Assembly: GCF_012952295.1 (NCBI RefSeq)
Contig: NZ_JABBCH010000008.1
Location: 1-64,000 of the forward strand
DNA from: Crystallibacter degradans
GTDB taxonomy: Bacteria > Actinomycetota > Actinomycetes > Actinomycetales > Micrococcaceae
Direction: 5' to 3'
DNA: 64,000 bases
The notes under the pieces were generated by a model. That model made no database searches and was not told the DNA's origin. It worked only from the letters and a program-made list of their open reading frames with translations. The translations under genes and the position numbers were made by a program. This document shows, one piece after another, positions 1 to 9,026 of this stretch (within the stretch, counting starts at the first letter, position 1; each line of letters opens with the position of its first letter).

Positions 1-1473
1 GGAAAACTCTCGCGCGTCCACGCGCTGCTGGGACCGTGGCGGTCCGCTCTCGCAGGCATGCAGTCCCAGCTGCACCGGCAGCTCCTCGACGGGAAGCCGC
101 TGATGAAGCGGATGCCGACAAAAGCCAGGGACCTAAGCTTCACGACCGAGCTGTCCGCCCGGCAGGTCAAGTCCGTTTACAACCAGACGTTCCAGGCCAT
201 GAACTCGTGGACCGGCCTGGTCAAGAACGCCGTTCGGGAACTGATCAGCGGCTCCCGGCTCGACGACGAGGCTCGCACCATCCTCTACCGGGTGAACGCC
301 CGCAAGGCATGGTACGCGAAGGAACTCAGTCTCCCGATCCTGGTCAACACCGCAACGGGCGAAGTCCGGCACAGTGACGGCAAGCCCGGCAAGGGCTGGG
401 CCGCGAAGGAACTTCCGGTACCTGCCGAACTGCTCAGGCTCTGCCGCCATATGGTCAAGCAGGTCAGCAGGCATGCTGTTTCGTTGCCGGACCTGTCCCG
501 GGTGAACACGATGCTCATGGACGGCACCATAGCCCAGGTGGAATCCTCGAAGGACAGCTCCTTCGATTACTGGCTCCGCATCTCCACACTGAAGAAGGGA
601 GACGTCGCACGCATACCGTTCAGAGCCCACCGGCACTTCCGCCACGCACCGGGCGAGGTGTCCGACTTCGTGCAGCTCAACGTCCTCAAGGACGGCTCCC
701 TCCAGTTCGTCCTTCAAAAGAAGTCTCCGCTCGCGCAGCCACGCCCCGAGGGTGAGTACCTCGGCCTCGACTGGGGGATGAAGTCCCTTTTCGCGACCAG
801 CGACGGCCGCCTCTTCGGCGTCGGCGCCATGCCACACCTCAGGGAGCTGGACCGGCAAGCGCTGGAACTGGCCAAGAGCCTGCAACGGCAGGGCATCCGG
901 CCCAAGACGAACCGCCGGCACCGGAATCTGCAGCGACGCATGCGCGACTACATCACCAACGAGGTCAACCGCATCCTCAACAAGCTCTCGACCGAAGACA
1001 TCCAGGGCCTGGCCGTCGAGAAACTCGACGCCAGGGGCGGCGGCATGAGCCGGGACATGCACCGTCTGGTCACCCGCTTCGGCCGCGCCGCCATCAAGAA
1101 AAAGTTGGCATCCCTGCAAGAAGACACCGGCCTCGACGTGATCGAGGTCAACGCCGCCTACACCTCCAGGGAATGCTCATCCTGCGGCCTCGTCCACGAC
1201 GGGAACCGCAAGGGACTCAAATTTCGCTGCCGCTTCTGCGACAGGAAAACCCACGCCGACATCAACGGTGCACGAGTCGTTCTGTCAAGACGTTCTTGGC
1301 ATACCCAAGGCGACTCGAAAACCAAGTCACAGCGTGGGACAGTCCGCCAACGGCTGGACGATGCGTTCAAGGCCCGCTGGGGCTGCGCACCGCCTACCAG
1401 AGGCTCGACAGGGAACCCGAAGACCGGCTCCCGACGCCGCCCCGCAGTGCGGCTAGTTACGGCCCCTTCCTGA
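1..1473 (+). CDS. tnpB: TnpB-type RNA-guided endonuclease (IS200/IS605 OrfB family), 5' end outside window
   Basis: Transposon-encoded nuclease of the Cas12 ancestor family; known members cut DNA guided by an RNA made from the element's right end. Counting from the ATG at 58, the RuvC residues are all present: D238 (GLDWG), E321 (AVEKLD) and D401 (HADINGA). A zinc ribbon with C373, C376, C391 and C394 lies between the last two. Residues about 165-225 look like the WED-type barrel. The frame is open to base 1 and the upstream codons (GKLSRVHALLGPWRSAL) read like the usual N-terminal helices of the family, so the true start probably lies left of the window. No TnpA is visible. The intact catalytic set argues for an active nuclease or a recently mobile element. 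Confidence 0.88.
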   Translation, partial: GKLSRVHALLGPWRSALAGMQSQLHRQLLDGKPLMKRMPTKARDLSFTTELSARQVKSVYNQTFQAMNSWTGLVKNAVRELISGSRLDDEARTILYRVNARKAWYAKELSLPILVNTATGEVRHSDGKPGKGWAAKELPVPAELLRLCRHMVKQVSRHAVSLPDLSRVNTMLMDGTIAQVESSKDSSFDYWLRISTLKKGDVARIPFRAHRHFRHAPGEVSDFVQLNVLKDGSLQFVLQKKSPLAQPRPEGEYLGLDWGMKSLFATSDGRLFGVGAMPHLRELDRQALELAKSLQRQGIRPKTNRRHRNLQRRMRDYITNEVNRILNKLSTEDIQGLAVEKLDARGGGMSRDMHRLVTRFGRAAIKKKLASLQEDTGLDVIEVNAAYTSRECSSCGLVHDGNRKGLKFRCRFCDRKTHADINGARVVLSRRSWHTQGDSKTKSQRGTVRQRLDDAFKARWGCAPPTRGSTGNPKTGSRRRPAVRLVTAPS

Positions 1474-1802
1474 AGGATCCGTGTGAATGCGTGGAGACAT
1501 GGAGAGTATTCCATGAATTCACGAACTGTCGCGGCAGCTCCACTCCAGTTGGTGGGCAGGTTGCTCCCAAGCAGAGTCCTGCAGCCGGGCCAGGTGGTCG
1601 AGAACGTGATCAGCGACGGCACGCAGATCATCCGCGGTGGGCATCATGTCTCGATCCTGTACCATTTCCGTCCAATTTGTCGCCCCTTTGTAGCGCAAGC
1701 CGTACTTTGGGGCTTATGGTCAAATCGAAAGGTTGCTTAGGACCGTCTCTTCCCCCGAGGATTCAGTCTGAGCGTCTACAAGGATGTGGAGGCGCAGTAC
1801 CG
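1474..1802 (+). other. 329-bp gap: candidate TnpB right end/guide RNA region, then lpqY leader
   Basis: No gene is seen here. The 5' part holds a nested inverted repeat (listed separately) directly after the tnpB stop, where IS200/IS605 elements carry their right end and guide RNA. Where the element stops cannot be fixed by eye. The 3' part must carry the promoter and leader of the trehalose transporter operon; a GGAGG ribosome binding site lies at 1788-1792, 10 nt before the lpqY ATG. I could not assign a convincing -35/-10 pair. Confidence 0.5.
1483..1522 (+). repeat. Nested imperfect hairpin just after tnpB
   Basis: Outer arms GTGAAT (1483-1488) and ATTCAC (1517-1522) enclose inner arms CATGGA (1498-1503) and TCCATG (1510-1515) with a 6-nt loop. 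Subterminal imperfect hairpins of this kind mark the ends of IS200/IS605 elements and the 3' scaffold of the TnpB guide RNA. Assignment to that role is inference from its position 10 nt behind the stop codon. Confidence 0.45.
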
Positions 1803-3122
1803 ATGCCACAGCACGAGAGGTTTGAGCCCCGGAACCGTAAGAAACCACGCGCCCTGGCCGGATTAACCCTGGCTCTGGGCGCCATGCTTTTAAGCGGCTG
1901 CAGCGAAGCGGAAAGCGTGCCGACGCTGACCTGGTATATCAACCCCGACGACGGCGGCCAGGCCGCCATTGCCGAAAGATGCACCGCCGATTCCGGCGGC
2001 GCTTACCGCATAGAAACCTCGCTGCTCCCCAACGACGCGGCCGCCCAGCGCGAACAGCTGGCCCGCCGCCTCGCCGCCGGAGACTCGTCCCTTGACATCA
2101 TGAGCCTGGATCCGCCGTTCATCCCCGAACTCGCCGAGCCGGGCTTCCTGGCTCCGGTGCCCGACGACGTGGCACAGCGGACCACCCAGAACGTGGTCGA
2201 GGGCGCGTTGGCCGGTGCGCAGTGGAAGGACGAACTGGTCACCGTCCCCTTCTGGGCCAACACCCAGCTGCTGTGGTACCGCAAGTCGGTGGCAGAAGCA
2301 GCCGGACTGGACATGAGCCAGCCCGTGACATGGCAGCAGATCATGGACGCCGCGGCCAGCCAGGATAAGTTCCTGGGCGTGCAGGGCCAGCGCGGGGAAT
2401 CAATGACCGTCTGGGTCAACGCGCTGATCGAGTCCGGCGGCGGGCAAATCATCCAAAACCCGGAGGCACCCGCCGCGGAAATCGAGCTCGGCCTGGTCTC
2501 CGAGGCCGGCCGGGAAGCCGCGGAAATCGTTTCGACCATCGGCAAGGAAGGGCTCGGCGGTCCCGGCCTGGCCACCCAGGACGAGAACTTCTCGATGATC
2601 CTGTTCCAGGGCGACAAAGGCTCGTTCATGGTGAACTGGCCTTTCGTCTGGCCAGCCACCAACAGTGCCGTTGAGGCAGGGTCCCTGGATCCGGAACTGA
2701 TCGAGGACATCGGCTGGACGCTGTACCCCAGGGTCAACGCAAACGAACCGGCCGCGCCTCCGCTGGGCGGGATCAACCTCGGCGTCGGCGCCGCGAGCGA
2801 CCACCCGGACCTGGCCTACCAGGCCATCGAGTGCATCGTCTCCCCCGAGAACCAAGCCGAGTATTTCATCACCAACGGCAACCCGCCGTCGAACACCGAA
2901 GCCTACGAAGACCCCCGGATCGAAGAGGCCTTCCCTATGGCCGACACCATCCGGGAATCCCTTGAACTTTCCGCGCCGCGGCCGCAGACCCCCTACTACA
3001 ACGAGGTCTCCATCGGCCTGCAGCAGAACTGGGCACCGCCCAGATCCGTCGATCCGGCAACCACACCGGAGCAGACTACCGAATTCATCCTTGCAGTACT
3101 CCGAGGGGAGAGCCTGCTGTGA
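1803..3122 (+). CDS. lpqY: Trehalose ABC transporter substrate-binding lipoprotein LpqY
   Basis: Extracellular family 1 solute-binding lipoprotein (439 aa) that would capture trehalose for the SugABC permease. The N-terminus is basic, followed by a hydrophobic stretch and lipobox LLSGC with lipidated C33. The body follows the mycobacterial LpqY pattern closely: AIAERC near the start, LDIMSLD, NTQLLWYR, VNWPFVWP and the GGINLGVG segment. The start is the ATG 10 nt behind GGAGG; the frame is open far upstream into tnpB, but those codons do not resemble the family. The stop overlaps the sugA GTG by 4 nt, so the genes are co-translated. Substrate is inferred from LpqY similarity and gene order. 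Confidence 0.88.
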   Translation: MPQHERFEPRNRKKPRALAGLTLALGAMLLSGCSEAESVPTLTWYINPDDGGQAAIAERCTADSGGAYRIETSLLPNDAAAQREQLARRLAAGDSSLDIMSLDPPFIPELAEPGFLAPVPDDVAQRTTQNVVEGALAGAQWKDELVTVPFWANTQLLWYRKSVAEAAGLDMSQPVTWQQIMDAAASQDKFLGVQGQRGESMTVWVNALIESGGGQIIQNPEAPAAEIELGLVSEAGREAAEIVSTIGKEGLGGPGLATQDENFSMILFQGDKGSFMVNWPFVWPATNSAVEAGSLDPELIEDIGWTLYPRVNANEPAAPPLGGINLGVGAASDHPDLAYQAIECIVSPENQAEYFITNGNPPSNTEAYEDPRIEEAFPMADTIRESLELSAPRPQTPYYNEVSIGLQQNWAPPRSVDPATTPEQTTEFILAVLRGESLL

Positions 3123-4081
3123 GTACCACGGTCAAATCAAGCAACCCGGGCACCAAAGCCGCCAAGCGTGCAGCCCAGCCCTACAGCGAACGGGCCAAGG
3201 GCGAGCGGCGGCTGGGCTGGCTGCTCGCCGGTCCGGCGTTCGTCGTCATGCTGGCCGTGACGGCCTACCCCATCGTCCAGGCCGGCTACGACTCGCTCTT
3301 CAACTACCGCCTGACCGCGCCGTCGGAGCGGGAGTTCATCGGCCTGGGCAACTACGGCGTCATCCTGACCGACTTCGTCTGGTGGCGGGATCTGGGCGTA
3401 ACGCTCCTGATCACGGTCATCACCGTCATCGTTGAGCTGATCCTGGGCTTCGCGCTGGCGCTGGTCATGCACAAAGCGCTCAAATCCGTCCGCGGACTGC
3501 TGCGCACCGCCATCCTGGTGCCCTACGGCATCATCACGGTGGTCTCCGCCTTCGCCTGGTTCTATGCCTTCGACATCAACTCCGGCTACGTCAACAACTG
3601 GTTCGACTGGGTGCCTGGCATAGATCCGGATCTTAACTGGTTCGCGGGCACCTGGACCTCGCTCTTCGTCATCATGGCCTCGGAAATCTGGAAGACCACG
3701 CCCTTCATTTCGCTGCTGCTGCTGGCCGGCCTGGCCCAGGTCCCGGATGAACTGACGGAGGCAGCGGAGGTCGACGGCGCCACCTGGTGGGAACGGATGA
3801 GCCGGGTGATCCTGCCGAACATGAAGGCGGCCATCATGGTCGCGGTGCTCTTCAGGGCACTTGATGCCTTCCGCATTTTCGACAATGTGTTCATCATGAC
3901 CAACGGCGCATTCGGCACGGAAGTGCTGTCCCTGCTTGCCTACCGCACGTCCATCAGCCGGCTGGAGATCGGCATGGGTTCGGCCGTCTCCGTCCTGCTG
4001 TTTATCTGTGTTCTGCTGATCTGCTTCATAGCCATCAAGCTGTTCAAGGTCGACCTTGCCGGCGCACGAGGGAGTAAGTAA
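3119..4081 (+). CDS. sugA: Trehalose ABC transporter permease SugA
   Basis: Inner-membrane permease of the MalF/SugA type, 320 aa, GTG start in a 4-nt GTGA overlap with lpqY. It has a cytoplasmic basic N-terminus, then six predicted membrane spans beginning about residue 37 (LAGPAFVVMLAVTAYPIVQA). The coupling loop that contacts the ATPase is clear: ELTEAAEVDGATWWERMSRV, matching the EAA...G consensus. It ends in a basic tail and overlaps the next gene's ATG by one base. Together with SugB it forms the channel; trehalose specificity comes from the operon context. Confidence 0.9.
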   Translation: MSTTVKSSNPGTKAAKRAAQPYSERAKGERRLGWLLAGPAFVVMLAVTAYPIVQAGYDSLFNYRLTAPSEREFIGLGNYGVILTDFVWWRDLGVTLLITVITVIVELILGFALALVMHKALKSVRGLLRTAILVPYGIITVVSAFAWFYAFDINSGYVNNWFDWVPGIDPDLNWFAGTWTSLFVIMASEIWKTTPFISLLLLAGLAQVPDELTEAAEVDGATWWERMSRVILPNMKAAIMVAVLFRALDAFRIFDNVFIMTNGAFGTEVLSLLAYRTSISRLEIGMGSAVSVLLFICVLLICFIAIKLFKVDLAGARGSK

Positions 4082-4923
4082 TGAAGAATTCATCGACCAA
4101 GGAAAAGGTGACGTGGGCGGTCATTTCCGTGCTCGTCCTGCTGTACGCACTGTTCCCGGTGGCTTCCATCCTCGCGACCTCCTTCAAGCAGCCCAGCGAC
4201 CTGACCACGGGTAAGTTCCTGCCCACCGAATGGAGCACAGTCAACTACGAACAGATTCTGGTCGGCGACGCCCAGGGCCTGTTCCTCAGTTCGCTGCGGA
4301 ACTCGATCGGCATCGCCCTCATCGCCACCTTCATCGCCGTCGTTCTGGCCACCTTGTGCGCCTATGCGATTGCCCGTCTGGACTTCCCCGGCAAGAAGAT
4401 GATCCTCACCACCGCGCTGGCGGTCTCCATCTTCCCTGTCATCTCAATCGTGACCCCGCTGTTCAACCTTTGGCGGACCATCGGCCTCTATGACACTTGG
4501 CCCGGACTGATCATCCCCTACCTGTCGCTGACGCTGCCGATCTCCATCTGGACGCTGGCGGCGTTCTTCCGGCAGATTCCGTGGGAGCTGGAGCAGGCTG
4601 CCCAAGTCGACGGCGCCACCACGTGGCAGGCGTTCCGCAAGGCGATCGTCCCGCTGGCCGCGCCGGGCGTATTTACGACGGCGATCATCGCCTTCTTCAT
4701 CGCCTGGAACGATTTCGTCTACGGCATCTCCCTGACCTCGACGGAGGCCGCCCGGCCGGTACCGGCGGCACTGGCCTTCTTCACCGGCGCCTCCCAGTTC
4801 GAGGAACCCACCGGGGCCATCTCGGCGGCGGCCATCATTGTGACCATTCCGATTGTCCTGCTGGTGCTGCTCTTCCAGCGCCAGATTGTCTCAGGCCTGA
4901 CCCAGGGCGCCGTCAAGGGCTGA
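4081..4923 (+). CDS. sugB: Trehalose ABC transporter permease SugB
   Basis: Second membrane subunit of the importer, MalG-type, 280 aa. Predicted spans start at about residue 13 (AVISVLVLLYALFPVASIL). The EAA loop reads ELEQAAQVDGATTWQAFRKA. The C-terminal RQIVSGLTQGAVKG is the usual MalG-family end. The ATG shares a base with the sugA stop TAA, showing translational coupling. It is followed after 28 nt by the ATPase gene. Confidence 0.9.
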   Translation: MKNSSTKEKVTWAVISVLVLLYALFPVASILATSFKQPSDLTTGKFLPTEWSTVNYEQILVGDAQGLFLSSLRNSIGIALIATFIAVVLATLCAYAIARLDFPGKKMILTTALAVSIFPVISIVTPLFNLWRTIGLYDTWPGLIIPYLSLTLPISIWTLAAFFRQIPWELEQAAQVDGATTWQAFRKAIVPLAAPGVFTTAIIAFFIAWNDFVYGISLTSTEAARPVPAALAFFTGASQFEEPTGAISAAAIIVTIPIVLLVLLFQRQIVSGLTQGAVKG

Positions 4924-4951
4924 CCCGCTGCGCATAGAAAAGGATTCGACC

Positions 4952-6220
4952 ATGGCCTCGATTACTTTGAACAACCTCGTCAAGCAGTACGGGGACGGCT
5001 TTCCTGCCGTGAACGACGTCAGCATCGATATAGCCGACGGCGAGTTCATCATCCTCGTCGGCCCTTCCGGCTGCGGCAAGTCCACCCTGCTCAGGATGAT
5101 CGTGGGCCTGGAGGACATTACCTCCGGGGACCTGCTGATCGATGGCAAGCGTGTGAACGAGAAGGCACCGCGTGACCGCAATCTGGCCATGGTGTTCCAG
5201 AACTATGCCCTGTACCCGCACCTGACGGTGTTCGAAAACATCGCCTTTCCGCTCCGGCTCGCCAAGGGACGGCACAGCGAGGCCGAGGTCCAGCGGTTGG
5301 TGACCGAGGCCGCCAAGACACTGGAGCTGACGGACCATCTGCAGCGCAAGCCGGGAAACCTCTCCGGCGGCCAGCGGCAACGGGTGGCCATGGGCCGCGC
5401 CATCGTGCGGCAGGCCGATGCCTTCCTGTTCGATGAGCCGCTCTCCAACCTGGACGCGAAACTCCGCGGCCAGATGCGTTCCGAAATCTCCCAGATGCAG
5501 CGCCGGCTCGGGGTTACCTCCGTCTACGTCACCCACGACCAGACCGAAGCCATGACCTTGGGCGACCGGGTTGCGGTGCTGAAGAAGGGCGAACTGCAGC
5601 AGATCGCCTCGCCGCGCGAGCTGTACGAGCAGCCGGTCAACCTGTTTGTCGCCGGCTTCATCGGCTCGCCGTCGATGAACTTCCTGCCCGCAACACTGGA
5701 AGGCAACAAGCTCAAGACTCCCGTCGGAGACATCGAAGTCTCGGAGGAGAAAGTCCGGGTAGCCGAGGGCAAACGCGTGGTCCTGGTGGGCATCCGCCCG
5801 GAATACTTCGAAGACGCCAGCATGGTGGACGAGAGCAAGCGCCAGCAAGGCTCCACCTTCACTGCGGAACTGACGCACACCGAATGGCTGGGCAACGAAC
5901 AGTACGGCTACATCAAGTTCGACCCGGATCCCGAGGTCCGCGACCTGCTGGACAACCTCGCTAGGGAGATGGACGCCGATGAGCTCAGGCCGCAGATCGT
6001 GGTCACCCTCGACGCTGCCAGCCGGATCCGCGGCGGCCGGCCAGCCGAATTGTGGCTGGACACCCGCAAGATCCACCTGTTCGATCCGGGAACCGGCGAA
6101 AACCTGACCCGGGACGCCGCGGCAGGAGCCGCCCTGACCGACGAAGCAAACGCTGCGCGCGCCGAGGAAATCGCCGACGCCCGGGAGCGGGACGCAGCGA
6201 CAAAGCAACAGGCTTCCTGA
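4952..6220 (+). CDS. sugC: Trehalose ABC transporter ATP-binding protein SugC (MsiK/UgpC type)
   Basis: ATPase that drives the importer, 422 aa. Walker A GPSGCGKS at 37-44, Q-loop near 83, signature LSGGQ at 137-141, Walker B FLFDEP near 158-163 and the switch histidine in YVTHDQTEAM. After about residue 240 comes the OB-fold (TOBE/MalK regulatory) domain found in sugar ATPases. The last 35 residues are an acidic, alanine-rich tail (EEIADARERDAATKQQAS), probably disordered. The start ATG follows AGAAAAGGA. In related actinobacteria such an ATPase can serve several sugar importers; here it is encoded with its own permeases. Confidence 0.92.
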   Translation: MASITLNNLVKQYGDGFPAVNDVSIDIADGEFIILVGPSGCGKSTLLRMIVGLEDITSGDLLIDGKRVNEKAPRDRNLAMVFQNYALYPHLTVFENIAFPLRLAKGRHSEAEVQRLVTEAAKTLELTDHLQRKPGNLSGGQRQRVAMGRAIVRQADAFLFDEPLSNLDAKLRGQMRSEISQMQRRLGVTSVYVTHDQTEAMTLGDRVAVLKKGELQQIASPRELYEQPVNLFVAGFIGSPSMNFLPATLEGNKLKTPVGDIEVSEEKVRVAEGKRVVLVGIRPEYFEDASMVDESKRQQGSTFTAELTHTEWLGNEQYGYIKFDPDPEVRDLLDNLAREMDADELRPQIVVTLDAASRIRGGRPAELWLDTRKIHLFDPGTGENLTRDAAAGAALTDEANAARAEEIADARERDAATKQQAS

Positions 6221-6330
6221 ACCGCTGGGCCGCCTGCATGTCGCAGTTCCGCAGTTGGCCAAGGCTGGGGTAAGCTGAATCTCGTTGTTTTCAACCGGGA
6301 TCATCGTCCAGTTTGTTGGACGGTCCTCGT

Positions 6331-6404
6331 GCGGGCGTAGCTCAATGGTAGAGCGCTAGCTTCCCAAGCTTGATACGCGGGTTCGATTCCCGTCGCCCGC
6401 TCCA
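6331..6404 (+). tRNA. tRNA-Gly (CCC anticodon)
   Basis: Acceptor arms 6331-6337 and 6394-6400 pair perfectly. The D stem is GCTC/GAGC, and the anticodon loop TTCCCAA (6361-6367) gives anticodon CCC at 6363-6365. The T arm has the TTCGATT loop, and CCA is encoded at 6402-6404. The anticodon stem (6356-6360 with 6368-6372) has one T-T mismatch at its second pair; the rest is sound. It would read GGG codons. Confidence 0.96.
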
Positions 6405-6446
6405 ATTTCCCGCGTCCGCCCCTTTGGACGATGGGCGGAACCGCGG

Positions 6447-6470
6447 CCGGGGCTCCGGTTATGGCCCCGG
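6447..6470. terminator. Possible hairpin terminator between tRNA and convergent gene
   Basis: CCGGGGC (6447-6453) pairs with GCCCCGG (6464-6470) around a 10-nt loop, between the tRNA and the 3' end of the convergent membrane-protein gene. There is no T run on either side, so termination is only suggested by position. Confidence 0.35.
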
Positions 6471-6484
6471 CGCGAACGGCCTGC

Positions 6485-7522
6485 TCAGTACTCGTTGTCC
6501 GGACCGAAGCCGGCCCGGTCCACCTTGCGGTGGAAGCGCATTCCAGCCAGCCCGCCCAGCAAAGCTCCGCCCAGCGTCAGCACCAGCACGATTGCCAATG
6601 CAATCAGCCCCGGAACCGTCAGATCCTGGATCGCAGCAGACACGGCCGAGTTGCCGGTAAACGAATTGATCACGTCCATCCCACCCGTTGCCAGGCCGAC
6701 GACGCTGGCCACGACGGCCATCACGATTCCCCAGAGCCAGACCGCCAGTCCCTGACGGACGCCATCAAAGCGCGCCATGCGCCCGGCAACGTAACCGCCG
6801 GCAAAATAGGACAGCAGCAGAATGACGCCCAGGACTATGGCGGCAGGGATAGCCGCGGCCCCGCCGCCGGAGGCAATCGCCTCCGGATTCTGGAGATCGT
6901 TGAGGGCAGAGAAGCCAAAGGCAACCGTAATGCCCGTGGCGATGGAGAGCAGCAGGACGATCATGCCGGTGGCACTGAGCCACCCGAAGAACGCTGAGCC
7001 CAGCTTCACTCCGCCGAACGCGTCACGCTGCCGCACGAACACGGCCTCGCGGTCCAGCGGCGTCACGGGCCGGTATGCGTCGGTATCCCGGGGCTGGTAT
7101 TCACCGCCGGACTGTTCGTCGGTGCTGGCCTGGTCACCGGTATAGGCCCGTTCGGCGCTGATGCGCCGTCCTGCCGGGGCAGCAGCCGCCACGCCGGAAG
7201 TGTTCAGGACGGTCGTGTCGTTGCTTCCGGAGCTATCGGGAGTGCCAAGGACCGTCGTGTCGTTGCTTCCGGATGTGCCTGTGCTGCTGGTGCTGGCCGC
7301 CGGTGCGGCTGACCGGTCAAGCGGCCTGGTTTCCGTGCCTCCGCTCCCGGCAGCGGTCCGGTCACCTTCACCGGCGGTATTCAACACGGTGGTGTGTGCG
7401 GCCGTGTCCCCCTCGTCCACCGGCGGCCGGCCGGATTCCGCTACTTGCTCCTGCCACAGGGGGTTTTCGCTCCCCCTGCGAGTGCCGTCGTCGTTCTTTT
7501 CCCGGACCTTGTCTTCGCTCAT
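6485..7522 (-). CDS. Membrane protein with long Thr/Ser-rich cytoplasmic N-terminus (unknown function)
   Basis: Function not recognised; 345 aa. Roughly the first 165 residues are hydrophilic, charged and low in complexity. They carry a 14-residue repeat (SGSNDTTVLGTPDS / SGSNDTTVLNTSG) and a degenerate earlier copy (HTTVLNTAGEG). The repeat is also visible in DNA: 26 bp at 7206-7231 and 7248-7273 differ at one base, with a 42-bp period. The C-terminal half has four to five hydrophobic segments rich in Gly and Ala (for example AAIPAAIVLGVILLLSYFAGGYVAG). Thr-Val-Leu motifs of this type would suit Ser/Thr kinase phosphorylation, but that is a guess. Confidence 0.75.
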   Translation of the reverse strand: MSEDKVREKNDDGTRRGSENPLWQEQVAESGRPPVDEGDTAAHTTVLNTAGEGDRTAAGSGGTETRPLDRSAAPAASTSSTGTSGSNDTTVLGTPDSSGSNDTTVLNTSGVAAAAPAGRRISAERAYTGDQASTDEQSGGEYQPRDTDAYRPVTPLDREAVFVRQRDAFGGVKLGSAFFGWLSATGMIVLLLSIATGITVAFGFSALNDLQNPEAIASGGGAAAIPAAIVLGVILLLSYFAGGYVAGRMARFDGVRQGLAVWLWGIVMAVVASVVGLATGGMDVINSFTGNSAVSAAIQDLTVPGLIALAIVLVLTLGGALLGGLAGMRFHRKVDRAGFGPDNEY

Positions 7523-7698
7523 CTTGCGGGCCTCCTGCTTCGATGGCCACCATCGCCGCTTGGCTACGGCAGGCTTGTGCTCCTGTTTCGTCTACCCTAG
7601 TCCGGGCCCCGGACGCAGGCCAGCAAGTGGGGCCGGTGTGCCGGTCCGGCCGCAACCCACCGTAGGTTTTCGATCCGCTACCGCTAAACTTAAAAGCG

Positions 7699-8112
7699 AT
7701 GAACCGAAAAATGTTTAAGTCCAAGATCCACCGCGCCACGGTCACGCATGCCGATCTGCACTATGTCGGCTCCGTCACCGTGGATCTCGACCTGCTCGAT
7801 GCCGCGGACATCCTCCCGGGGGAGCTGGTCTCCATTGTGGACGTCACCAACGGCGCCCGGTTGGAGACCTACACCATCGCCGGCGAACGTGGCTCCGGGG
7901 TCATGGGCATCAATGGCCCTGCTGCACACCTGGTGCATGAGGGCGATACCGTCATCCTCATCACGTATGCGGACATGACCACCGATGAAGCCAAGGCCTA
8001 TGTGCCCACCGTTGTCCATGTCGATGGCTCCAACAAGATCCTCGAGCTGGGCACGGATCCGGCCGAGGCTCTTACCGAAGGCCTGATGCGCCCGCCGTTC
8101 GCCATTAAGTAG
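7699..8112 (+). CDS. panD: Aspartate 1-decarboxylase precursor
   Basis: Makes beta-alanine from L-aspartate for pantothenate and CoA synthesis. The 137-aa proenzyme is full length for the family and cleaves itself between G24 and S25 (HYVGSVT) to form the pyruvoyl cofactor; that pair is at the canonical position. Other family features are [18 protein letters not shown] at the N-terminus, the catalytic Y near 58 (LETYTI) and NGPAAHL. It stands alone: a divergently transcribed membrane protein lies upstream and a broken transporter gene starts directly after its stop. panB and panC are not in the window. Confidence 0.96.
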   Translation: MNRKMFKSKIHRATVTHADLHYVGSVTVDLDLLDAADILPGELVSIVDVTNGARLETYTIAGERGSGVMGINGPAAHLVHEGDTVILITYADMTTDEAKAYVPTVVHVDGSNKILELGTDPAEALTEGLMRPPFAIK

Positions 8113-8121
8113 GGGCGCAGT

Positions 8122-8949
8122 GCCGCCGCCGTCCTGGGTGTCATCGCCGGCTTTTCCGTTGTCTGGGTGGTGATCCTGACCGGCTTCGCGGCCGGGCGGG
8201 CCAACGTGCTCGGCCCCGAAGGCAGCCGTGCGTCGCAGCGGTCAGCGCCGTCGTCACGGCCATCGTGTTCCTGCTGTCCGCCAGGCTATGGCTGAAACGG
8301 GACCTCTCCGATGCGCTGATCGGTTCTTCGCTGGTATTCGGCCAATCTGGGGCTGCCCGTGGCCGCCTATGTGCTCGGCGATGCGACTTTGGTGGCGCCG
8401 GTACTGATCTTCCAGCTGGCCTTCTTCTCGTCGGTTTTCCTGATGCTGCTGGATTCGAATACCAGCCGGCACCGGACCACCGTCTTCAGCTTCTTGTTCC
8501 AGATTGTCCGCAACCCGATGATTATCGGCACAGGGATAGGCCTGCTGCTCGCGGTCACCGGTTGGCAGCCGCCCGAACTGGTCATGGAGCCGATCCGGCT
8601 GATCGGCGGAGCGGCGGTACCGGCGACGCTGATCGCTTTCCGCATTTCCCTTAACGGGTCCAAACCGCTGCAGGCCGGCGGCGGACGCCGGGTCGACGTG
8701 GTTCTCGGATCGGCTTTCAAACTGGTGCTGCAACCGGCCGTCGCGTAGTAAGTGGCGCGTTTCGCCTTGGGCATGGAGGGGCACCTGCTGTTTTCCGCCG
8801 TCGTGCTTGCCGCTTTGCCCACTGCCCAGAACGCCTTTGTCACCGCGCCGCGCTATGAGCACGGCATCGTCATTGCCAAGGACACCGTCCTGCTGACCAC
8901 GATAGTCGCGGTGCCGGCGATGATGGGACTGGCGGCGCTGCTGGCCTGA
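8122..8949 (+). pseudogene. Decayed AEC-family (auxin efflux carrier-like) transporter
   Basis: Three reading-frame blocks together recall an AEC permease. Block one (from 8122) encodes VLGVIAGFSVVWVVILTGFA...NVLGPEG. Block two, in another frame from about 8265, encodes FLLSARLWLKRDLSDALIGS. Block three returns to the first frame by 8341 with NLGLPVAAYVLGDA and later IVRNPMIIGTGIGLLLAVTG. About 70 residues are missing between blocks one and two, and one base appears lost near 8335. Two adjacent in-frame stops (TAG TAA, 8746-8751) interrupt the last part, after which ARFALGMEGHLLF continues to the stop at 8949. No functional product is expected. Confidence 0.85.
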
Positions 8950-9026
8950 CCGGCAGCGCAGCCAGGGGTGCAACAGGACAGCAACGAGATGCCTCTGGAG
9001 TGCTCACGCTGTGTAGGCTGGCGTTC

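Noticed and set aside
1173-1802. Upstream extension of the LpqY frame into tnpB
   Set aside because: The codons before 1803 overlap the conserved tnpB 3' end and lack similarity to the lipoprotein, whereas the ATG at 1803 has GGAGG and a proper signal peptide.
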